The translations under genes were made by a program, and so were the position numbers. Shown here in pieces: positions 57,844 to 64,000 of a stretch of 64,000 nucleotides of DNA. The first letter of the stretch is position 1; the number at the start of each line of letters is the position of its first letter. This stretch comes from Aquabacter sp. L1I39. Lineage in GTDB: Bacteria > Pseudomonadota > Alphaproteobacteria > Rhizobiales > Xanthobacteraceae. The stretch is taken from NCBI RefSeq assembly GCF_017742835.1, contig NZ_CP072392.1:1968385-2032384 (forward strand), read 5' to 3'. The notes beneath the pieces are model-generated. The model was not told the DNA's origin. It ran no database searches and was given only the letters and a program-made list of their open reading frames with translations.

Positions 57844-58095
57844 ATGCCCAAGTCATCCGACCACAAACAGTTGCTGCACCTGGTTTTCGGCGGCGAGCTG
57901 AAGGAGCTGGGGGGCGTCGAGTTCAAGGATCTCAACCAGCTCGACATCGTCGGCATCTATCCCGACTATGCCTCGGCCGCCGCAGCCTGGAAGGCCAAGG
58001 CCCAGCAGACCGTGGACAATGCGCTCATGCGCTATTTCGTCGTCCACATGCATCGCCTGCTCGATCCCGAGACCGACACCACCCACGAAGGCTGA
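57844..58095 (+). CDS. DUF4170 family protein
   Basis: This is an 83-residue acidic soluble protein (LLHLVFGGELKEL, VGIYPDYASAAAAWKAKAQQTVDNA, YFVVHMHRLLDP). DUF4170 proteins are found almost only beside waaA/lpxK in Rhizobiales, but their role is unknown. The ATG at 57844 begins MPKSSDHKQL, as in the family. It is 36 bases after the phosphatase gene and about 156 bases before the acyltransferase gene. Confidence 0.85.
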   Translation: MPKSSDHKQLLHLVFGGELKELGGVEFKDLNQLDIVGIYPDYASAAAAWKAKAQQTVDNALMRYFVVHMHRLLDPETDTTHEG

Positions 58096-58251
58096 CGCTG
58101 CGGGGTCCGCCCGGAGCCCGCCGTCGCCGCAGCGCAACATTTCCTGTTCACGCGGCGAAAGGTGCTGAAACAATCCGATTGCAATGCACCCGGCTCCGTG
58201 GGAGACATCCCGCGGGGCGAGCATATGTGTTGACTGGGACATCATCGAAGC

Positions 58252-58953
58252 ATGTGGCGTCGTCTGCGCACCAACCGGGCCTTTCAGGTGGCCGCCGGAA
58301 CGGCGTTTGCGTCCTATTTCAAGCTGGTCGCCAAGACGTCCCGCTTCATCGTGGAGCCGCCGGACATCTATGAGCGCATGGACGCCCATCTGCCGCTCAT
58401 CATGACCTTCTGGCACGGCCAGCACTTCCTGACCCCCTTCATCATGAAGCCGCACCATAAGGCGAAGGTGCTTATCTCCCGTCACGCGGACGCGGAGATC
58501 AACGCCATCGCCGCCGAGCGGCTGGGGGTCGGCACCATTCGCGGCTCCGGCGCCACCAATCCGGGCGATTTCCATCGCAAGGGCGGCGTCTCCGCCACCT
58601 ATGCCATGATCGAGACGCTGCGGGAGGGTATCAACGTCGCCATGACTGCCGACGTGCCGAAGATTTCCCGCCGCGCCGGCCTTGGCGTGGTGACGATTGC
58701 GCGCCACTCGGGACGGCCTATTCTGCCCATCGCCATGGCCACCAAGAACCGCATCCTGCTCAAGAGCTGGGACCGCGCCAGCCTGCACCTGCCGTTCGGC
58801 CAGGGCGCTGCGGTGGTGGGCGAGCCCATCTTCGTGGCGCGCGATGTGGATGAGGCCGGCCTGGAGGCCGCGCGGGCGCGGGTTCAGGAGCAATTGGAAA
58901 AGGCCACCGCACGGGCGGAAGCCCTGCTCGGCCGCGGAGACGGCGGCAGGTGA
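58252..58953 (+). CDS. lysophospholipid acyltransferase-family protein (DUF374)
   Basis: This 233-residue protein carries the DUF374 pattern with the acyltransferase H-x-D-like region TFWHGQHF and the block ISRHADAEINAIAAERLGVGTIRGSG, followed by MTADVPKISRRAGLGVVTIARHSG. DUF374 proteins are related to LpxL acyltransferases and cluster with waaA; a role in modifying lipid A or a lipid precursor is expected. The frame overlaps the waaA GTG by four bases. The activity is inferred from the family. Confidence 0.88.
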   Translation: MWRRLRTNRAFQVAAGTAFASYFKLVAKTSRFIVEPPDIYERMDAHLPLIMTFWHGQHFLTPFIMKPHHKAKVLISRHADAEINAIAAERLGVGTIRGSGATNPGDFHRKGGVSATYAMIETLREGINVAMTADVPKISRRAGLGVVTIARHSGRPILPIAMATKNRILLKSWDRASLHLPFGQGAAVVGEPIFVARDVDEAGLEAARARVQEQLEKATARAEALLGRGDGGR

Positions 58954-60254
58954 AGGCGGCGACGAAGGGGCAGGCTCTGCCCGTTCCGCTGAAGGCCTAT
59001 CGCGGGCTGACCGCCATGGCGGGCCTTCTGACCCCCGCATGGCTCGGCTACCGGGTCCGCAAGGGCAAGGAAGACCCGTCCCGCCTGTCGGAACGGCGCG
59101 GCTTTGCCAGCGCGGAGCGGCCGCGCGGCACCCTGGTCTGGGTGCATGGGGCGAGCGTCGGCGAGATCATTTCGGTGATGCCGCTGGTGGAGCGGCTGGT
59201 GGAGCGCGGCTTTTCCTGCCTGTTGACCTCCGGCACCCTCACCTCCAGCCGCATCGTGGCCCGCCGCGCGCCGCGCGGGGTGATCCACCAGTTCATTCCC
59301 CTGGACGCCCCCCGCTTCGTCGCCCGCTTCCTGGACCATTGGAAGCCGGACCTCGCGCTGATCGCCGAATCGGAATTATGGCCGAACCTCCTGGCCGAGA
59401 TCGGCCGGCGCGGCACGCCGCTGGTGATGGTGAATGCCCGCCTGTCGCAGCGCTCGGCCCAACGCTGGGGCCGCCTGCCCCGCAGCGCCAGTGCGCTGCT
59501 CGCCCGCGTCGATCTGTGCCTCGCCCAGACCCGCGACGACGCCGTGCGCTTCAAGGGCCTCGGCGCGCCGCGGGTGGAAGTGGCTGGAAATCTGAAGTTC
59601 GACGTGCCGCCCCCGCCCGTGGATCCGGCGGCGCTCGACGCCATGCTCCGGCATCTGCGTGATCGCCCGGTTTTCCTGGCTGCCTCCACCCATCCGGGGG
59701 AGGAGGAAGCCATCGCGCAGGTGCATCTGGCCCTGCGGGAGGAGATTCCCGGACTGCTCACCGTCATCGTTCCCCGCCACCCCGAACGGGGCGAGGCGGT
59801 GCGGGTGATCGCCGAACAGGCGGGCCTGCCGGCCCTGTCCCGCACCAGCGGGCACATGCCGGACGAGGGCATCGAGATCTATGTGGCCGACACCATCGGC
59901 GAGCTTGGCCTGTTCTACCGCCTCGCCCCCGTGGTGTTCGTGGGCGGCTCACTGGCCCGCCATGGCGGGCAGAATCCCATCGAAGCCGCCAAGCTCGGCG
60001 CGGTGGTGCTGCACGGGCCGCATGTGTGGAATTTCGGCCTGGTCTATGACCGCCTGGACGCGGAAGGCGGCGCGGGCCTCGTGAATTCCGCCGACGACAT
60101 CATCGAGAGCGTGCTCTCCCAATATGCCGACCCCACCCTCCATGCCCGCACGGCGGAAGCGGCACGGCGCACCACGGCGGCGCTGAGCGGCGCTCTGGAC
60201 CGCACCTTGTCGGCCATCGAGCCCTATCTCGTCCAATTGCGGCTGGGGCGCTGA
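58950..60254 (+). CDS. waaA: 3-deoxy-D-manno-octulosonic acid (Kdo) transferase
   Basis: This 434-residue GT-B enzyme adds Kdo to lipid IVA. TLVWVHGASVGEIISVMPLVERL opens the substrate-binding part, LIAESELWPNLLAEIGRRG follows in pieces, and VFVGGSLARHGGQNPIEAAKLG near the C-terminal third is the CMP-Kdo site. The start is GTG at 58950, overlapping the previous stop (GTGA). The stop overlaps lpxK. The enzyme is attached to the inner membrane by its N-terminal region. Confidence 0.95.
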   Translation: MKAATKGQALPVPLKAYRGLTAMAGLLTPAWLGYRVRKGKEDPSRLSERRGFASAERPRGTLVWVHGASVGEIISVMPLVERLVERGFSCLLTSGTLTSSRIVARRAPRGVIHQFIPLDAPRFVARFLDHWKPDLALIAESELWPNLLAEIGRRGTPLVMVNARLSQRSAQRWGRLPRSASALLARVDLCLAQTRDDAVRFKGLGAPRVEVAGNLKFDVPPPPVDPAALDAMLRHLRDRPVFLAASTHPGEEEAIAQVHLALREEIPGLLTVIVPRHPERGEAVRVIAEQAGLPALSRTSGHMPDEGIEIYVADTIGELGLFYRLAPVVFVGGSLARHGGQNPIEAAKLGAVVLHGPHVWNFGLVYDRLDAEGGAGLVNSADDIIESVLSQYADPTLHARTAEAARRTTAALSGALDRTLSAIEPYLVQLRLGR

Positions 60255-61270
60255 TGCTCGCCCGGGCGCCCCGGTTCTGGGCCCGGCCGGGAAGCCTTGC
60301 CGGCGCGGTTCTGTCTCCCATCGGCGCCCTTATCGGTGCGGCCACGGTGCGTCGCATGGGCCAGCGGGGGGAATCGGTCGGCCTGCCGGTCATCTGCATC
60401 GGCAACCCCACCGTGGGCGGCACCGGCAAGACCCCCACGGCTATCGCCCTGCTCAACGCGCTGACCGCCCGTGGCGCCCGCCCCTTCGCGCTCCTGCGCG
60501 GCCATGGCGGCCGCGAGCCGGGGCCACTGCGGGTGGACCTCGATCGGCATGGGCCGGCGGATGTGGGCGACGAGGCTCTTCTTCTGGCCCGCCATGCGCC
60601 CACCATCGTCTCGCGCGATCGCCCCAGCGGCGCGCGCCTGGCTCTGGCCGAGGGCGCGACCCATCTGGTGATGGATGACGGCTTTCAGAATCCCTCCCTC
60701 GTGAAGGATGCCAGCCTCCTGCTGGTGGATGCGGCCGCCGGAATCGGCAATGGCCATGTGCTGCCCGCCGGCCCCTTGCGCGCGCCCTTGAGGCCTCAAT
60801 TGGCGCGGGCGGATGCGGTGCTGGTGGTGGGCGAAGGAACGGCCGGGCTGCAGGCGGCGCGCGATGCGGGCGCCCCGACCATCGAGGCCGGCCATCTGGT
60901 GCCGGTGGCGGGGGATGCGCAGGCGCTGAAGGGAAAGCCCGTGCTGGCCTTCGCCGGCATTGGCCGGCCGGAGAAATTCTTCGCGACCCTGGAAGCGGTG
61001 GGTGCGCAAATCGTGGCGCGCCAGGCTTTCCCGGACCATCACCCCTATGGCGCGGACGAGATCACCGCCTTGGTGGTGAAAGCGCGGGCTGCGGGCCTCA
61101 CCCCCGTCACCACCGAAAAGGATGCAGTGCGCCTGTCAGGCCCTGCCTTCGCGCAGGTGCGCCCGGAGATTGCCACCCTCGGTGTCGAGATGGTCCCTGC
61201 GGCCGCCCATCTGTTTGACGATCTCGTCGCGCTGGCCGAAGGCCGCTTCGCCGCCCGCACCAGAGGATAA
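60254..61270 (+). CDS. lpxK: tetraacyldisaccharide 4'-kinase
   Basis: This 338-residue enzyme phosphorylates the lipid A precursor at the 4'-position. Its P-loop is GNPTVGGTGKTPTAIAL near residue 51, with GHGGR, MDDGFQNPSL (with the catalytic Asp) and TTEKDAVRLS further on. The ATG overlaps the waaA stop (TGATG). It is convergent with the DUF2093 gene 21 bases away. The length is normal. Confidence 0.95.
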   Translation: MLARAPRFWARPGSLAGAVLSPIGALIGAATVRRMGQRGESVGLPVICIGNPTVGGTGKTPTAIALLNALTARGARPFALLRGHGGREPGPLRVDLDRHGPADVGDEALLLARHAPTIVSRDRPSGARLALAEGATHLVMDDGFQNPSLVKDASLLLVDAAAGIGNGHVLPAGPLRAPLRPQLARADAVLVVGEGTAGLQAARDAGAPTIEAGHLVPVAGDAQALKGKPVLAFAGIGRPEKFFATLEAVGAQIVARQAFPDHHPYGADEITALVVKARAAGLTPVTTEKDAVRLSGPAFAQVRPEIATLGVEMVPAAAHLFDDLVALAEGRFAARTRG

Positions 61271-61291
61271 GAACCGCCGGCTGCCGGGCCT

Positions 61292-61522
61292 TCAGGAGGC
61301 GGGCTTGGCGTCCTGCTGGCGCACGCGCTGGAGCACCGCCTGCGGGTCCGCATAGGCCTCCTGCAGGTCCACACTCCAATAGCGCAACTCGTCGAGGGGA
61401 ATGGTCTGACCAGTCACGGCGCAGCGCACGAAGCTGCCGGGACGGAGCACGCGGAACTCGCCGTCGAGATACCGAATCTCGGCCTCGCCATTGGGCTCTG
61501 GAAAACGTTCAAATCTGTTCAT
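61292..61522 (-). CDS. DUF2093 domain-containing protein
   Basis: This 76-residue protein begins MNRFERFPEPNGEAEIRYLD and includes RPGSFVRCAVTGQTIPLDELRYWSV, the DUF2093 pattern. The family is limited to alphaproteobacteria and is found next to xseA; no function is known. The ATG at 61522 is chosen by the conserved N-terminus; a longer frame runs into unrelated sequence. It lies 139 bases after xseA on the same strand. Confidence 0.9.
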   Translation of the reverse strand: MNRFERFPEPNGEAEIRYLDGEFRVLRPGSFVRCAVTGQTIPLDELRYWSVDLQEAYADPQAVLQRVRQQDAKPAS

Positions 61523-61661
61523 GACGGCGGGCATCCGCAAAACTGTGTTGCCGCCAACATAAGGTTTTCGGCGCCGAACCGCAAAGGGCCGGCGCCATCG
61601 GGGCCGACCGCAGGCCCCAGCCATGCGCTCCGTTCAGAACGGCACGCGCAGGGATTCCCGT

Positions 61662-63287
61662 TCAGCCGCCAAAGAGCGAGCCTTGGCCTTTCTCTGTCCC
61701 CGGCACAGGCCCCTTGGTGGAGGGCTTGGACGGACGGCGCGCCGCGCCCCCCTCCCCGGGCCCCGGCCCCGGCCCCGCGCCATGGGCAGTGACGGCCACT
61801 CGGCCATCGGCAAATTCCAGTTCCAGCCCCGCGCCCGGCCGCACCTGCCCGGCCGTGCGCACCGCCTGCCCGGAGGCATCGCGCACCAGGGCGAAGCCAC
61901 GGGCGAGGACACCGTGATAGGAAAGTGCCTCCAGCATGGAAGAGGCGCCCGTCACTTGCCGGCGCTGGTCCCGCAACAGGGCCCTCACCGCGCGCCCGAG
62001 GCGGGCATGCAGGCTCGCCAGCCCCTCCCGTCGGCGGGCAATGTGGAGGGCCTGGGTGCGCAGATAGCCGGCCCGCGCGGCTTCCATGCGCGAGGACAGG
62101 GTGGCGAGCCGATCCGCCCGCCGGCCCGCCAATGCCTGCGCGGCGCGCTCCAGCCGGGCGCAGAGCACCTGCGTGCGCTCGCCGTACCGGTCCAGGCGCC
62201 CCCGCAGCACATGGGGCGAAAGTCGCCCATGGGCAGCCTGGAAGCGCAGCCGGTGGGCGCTGGCATTGGCCGACAAGCCGCGCGGCAGGCGGGCACCGGC
62301 GAGGTCCAGCCGCTGCCGGCGATCGGCCAGCAGGGTTTCCGCCGTGGGCAGCAGGCGCGAGAGCGCCCGAAACTCTGCCCGCGCCCGCTCCAACTGGCGG
62401 CGGGGCGCAGCGCGCAGGCGCGTGGCGAGGCGGTCCAGCCCGTTCAGCAGCTCGGCGCGCACCGGCACCGCCATTTCGGCAGCGGCGGTGGGGGTGGGCG
62501 CGCGCACATCGGCGGCGAAATCGATGAGGGTGACGTCGGTCTCGTGCCCCACGGCGGAGATGAGCGGGATCTGGCTCTCCGCCGCCGCCCGCACCACCAT
62601 TTCTTCCGAGAAGCCCAAGAGGTCTTCCAGCGAGCCGCCGCCCCGCGCCACGATGAGCACGTCGGGACGGGGCACCGGGCCGTCGGGGGACAGCGCATTG
62701 AAGCCACGAATGGCGGCGCTCACCTCGGCGGCGCAGGTGTCCCCCTGCACCCGCACGGGCCAGACGATGACGCGGCGGGGGAAGCGATCCCCGAGCCGAT
62801 GAAGAATATCGCGGATGACCGCGCCCGTGGGCGAGGTGACGATGCCGATCACCCGCGGCAGATAGGGCAGCGGCACCTTGCGGCCGACATCGAACAGGCC
62901 TTCCAGCGCGAGGCGCGTCTTGCGCTCCTCCAGCATGGCCATGATGGCGCCGGCACCGGCAAATTCCAGCGCCTCGATGACGATCTGGTAGCCGGACTTG
63001 CCGGGATAGGTGGTGAGCCGGCCGATGGCCACCACTTCCAGCCCCTCCTCCGGGCGCACCTTCAGGCGGCCGAACGTGCCCTTCCAGACCACCGCATCGA
63101 GGCGCGCGCCCGCGTCCTTCAGGGAGAAATAGGCGTGGCCGGAGGAATGGGGACCGCGATAGCCGGAAATCTCGCCCCGCACCCGCACATGGCCATAGGC
63201 GTCCTCCACCGTGCGCCGGAGCGCCATGGACAGTTCGGTGACGCTCCATTCGGGCGCGTTGGCGGTAGGCGGGGAGAGGGCAACCAT
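61662..63287 (-). CDS. xseA: exodeoxyribonuclease VII large subunit
   Basis: This 541-residue nuclease subunit degrades single-stranded DNA from both ends, together with XseB. An OB-fold lies at the N-terminus ([21 protein letters not shown]), the catalytic domain holds [31 protein letters not shown] and [17 protein letters not shown], and a long coiled-coil covers about 290-440. A proline/glycine-rich tail is at the C-terminus. The ATG at 63287 starts [16 protein letters not shown]. It is divergent from purD. Confidence 0.95.
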   Translation of the reverse strand: MVALSPPTANAPEWSVTELSMALRRTVEDAYGHVRVRGEISGYRGPHSSGHAYFSLKDAGARLDAVVWKGTFGRLKVRPEEGLEVVAIGRLTTYPGKSGYQIVIEALEFAGAGAIMAMLEERKTRLALEGLFDVGRKVPLPYLPRVIGIVTSPTGAVIRDILHRLGDRFPRRVIVWPVRVQGDTCAAEVSAAIRGFNALSPDGPVPRPDVLIVARGGGSLEDLLGFSEEMVVRAAAESQIPLISAVGHETDVTLIDFAADVRAPTPTAAAEMAVPVRAELLNGLDRLATRLRAAPRRQLERARAEFRALSRLLPTAETLLADRRQRLDLAGARLPRGLSANASAHRLRFQAAHGRLSPHVLRGRLDRYGERTQVLCARLERAAQALAGRRADRLATLSSRMEAARAGYLRTQALHIARRREGLASLHARLGRAVRALLRDQRRQVTGASSMLEALSYHGVLARGFALVRDASGQAVRTAGQVRPGAGLELEFADGRVAVTAHGAGPGPGPGEGGAARRPSKPSTKGPVPGTEKGQGSLFGG

Positions 63288-63418
63288 GGAATCACGGAAC
63301 GGTGGACAACGATGACAAGAGCATAACGCTTTCACCTCTCATGCGGAGAGCGCATTGCCTTTTCTCTTGTTTGCCGGGCCTCAAGCCGATAGCGAAACTG
63401 AAACGGGAGAGATGCCTG

Positions 63419-64000
63419 ATGAATGTTCTGCTCCTCGGCTCCGGTGGCCGCGAACATGCTCTTGCTTGGAAGCTGGCCCAGAGTCCGAACATGGGGCAGT
63501 TCTACGCCCTCCCCGGAAATCCCGGCATTGCCGATTATGCCGAGGTGGTGGAAGGCATTCCCCTCTCCGCCCACGACACCCTGGTGAAGTGGTGCCGCGA
63601 CCATGCCATCGCATTCGTGGTGGTCGGCCCGGAAGCGCCGCTGGTGGCGGGCCTCGTGGACCGGCTGAACGAAGCCGGCATCCTCGCCTTCGGCCCCACG
63701 GCGGCCGCCGCGCGCCTGGAGGGCTCCAAACTATTCACCAAGGAATTGTGCCGGGCTTATGGCATCCCCACCGCCGGCTTTGCCCGCTTCACCTCCCCCG
63801 AGGCGGCCTCCGCCTATGTGAAGGGGGAGCGTCTGCCCATTGTGGTCAAAGCCGACGGCCTGATGGCCGGCAAGGGCGTGGTGGTGGCGCTCAATCTGGA
63901 AGAGGCGGTCTCCGCCATCGAGCAGGTGTTCGCCGCCGGCGGCCAGGAAGTGCTGATCGAGGAATTCATGGAAGGCGAGGAGGCCAGCCTCTTCTGCCTC
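63419..64000 (+). CDS. purD: phosphoribosylamine-glycine ligase (3' end outside window)
   Basis: Only the first 194 codons are inside the window. The N-terminal domain has the family start [19 protein letters not shown] and [14 protein letters not shown], then the ATP-grasp part begins with [18 protein letters not shown] and [16 protein letters not shown], followed by [14 protein letters not shown]. The enzyme joins glycine to phosphoribosylamine in purine synthesis. A GGGAGAG ribosome site precedes the ATG. The short gap to xseA holds both promoters. Confidence 0.96.
   Translation, partial: MNVLLLGSGGREHALAWKLAQSPNMGQFYALPGNPGIADYAEVVEGIPLSAHDTLVKWCRDHAIAFVVVGPEAPLVAGLVDRLNEAGILAFGPTAAAARLEGSKLFTKELCRAYGIPTAGFARFTSPEAASAYVKGERLPIVVKADGLMAGKGVVVALNLEEAVSAIEQVFAAGGQEVLIEEFMEGEEASLFCL

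Overview
This 64 kb window is GC-rich, densely coded chromosomal DNA with no phage, transposon, CRISPR array, tRNA or rRNA gene. Gene content points to an alphaproteobacterium of the order Hyphomicrobiales/Rhizobiales. The evidence is DUF2093 next to xseA, DUF4170 next to waaA-lpxK, a cysD-cysNC-cysQ sulfate cluster, a TPP-riboswitch thiD, a single-domain ModE and a D-arabinose lipid-carrier cluster of the type known from Azorhizobium. Xanthobacter or Azorhizobium relatives fit best, but that is inference from family knowledge; no marker gene was aligned.

Region by region. (1) 1-3.5 kb: an acyl-CoA ligase (cut by the window edge) and a LivG-type ABC ATPase, divergent from a very unusual protein that joins an IclR-type DNA-binding domain to a truncated acyl-CoA-synthetase-like domain that looks inactive. 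Matching 15-bp palindromes lie in the shared intergenic region. (2) 3.7-9.9 kb: a TetR regulator and a leucine/isovalerate-type operon (carboxyltransferase, enoyl-CoA hydratase, biotin carboxylase, HMG-CoA lyase), with one shared 16-bp operator-like motif before both transcription units. (3) 10-15.8 kb: an SDR and a GlxA-type AraC regulator, then a 3-hydroxybutyrate-dehydrogenase-like gene and a solitary ABC binding protein behind a near-perfect sigma-54 promoter, divergent from a sigma-54 activator. (4) 15.8-21.3 kb: an rRNA-style promoter with no rRNA gene, then cysD-cysNC-cysQ and a TauE-type exporter. (5) 21.3-27.7 kb: rnhB, a VOC protein, pyrG, secG and hppA. (6) 27.8-35 kb: nucleotide-sugar genes (manC, rmlC-B-D-A) around a frameshifted EAL gene, then a ferredoxin-NADP reductase. 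(7) 35-40 kb: a PepSY-flavodoxin-reductase fusion, an XRE-cupin regulator, thiD with a TPP riboswitch and a stand-alone Lrp ligand-binding domain protein. (8) 40-46.3 kb: a polytopic membrane protein facing an operon for polyprenyl-phosphate D-arabinose synthesis (UbiA-HAD, DprE1-like, DprE2-like, GtrA). (9) 46.5-50.8 kb: modABC, modE, a small DUF2023-like gene and a flavodoxin. (10) 51-55.4 kb: ilvC, ilvN and ilvB, with an attenuator encoding an 18-residue Ile/Val/Leu-rich leader peptide. (11) 55.4-64 kb: ubiA, an inositol-monophosphatase-family gene, DUF4170, a DUF374 acyltransferase, waaA, lpxK, DUF2093, xseA and the 5' part of purD.

The genes combine into catabolism of branched or short acyl-CoA compounds, sulfate activation, surface polysaccharide precursor supply, molybdate/flavodoxin functions and housekeeping. 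At least four copies of a two-hairpin intergenic repeat are scattered through the window. The most unusual item is the IclR/acyl-CoA-synthetase fusion. The second is the D-arabinose carrier operon with its facing membrane protein.
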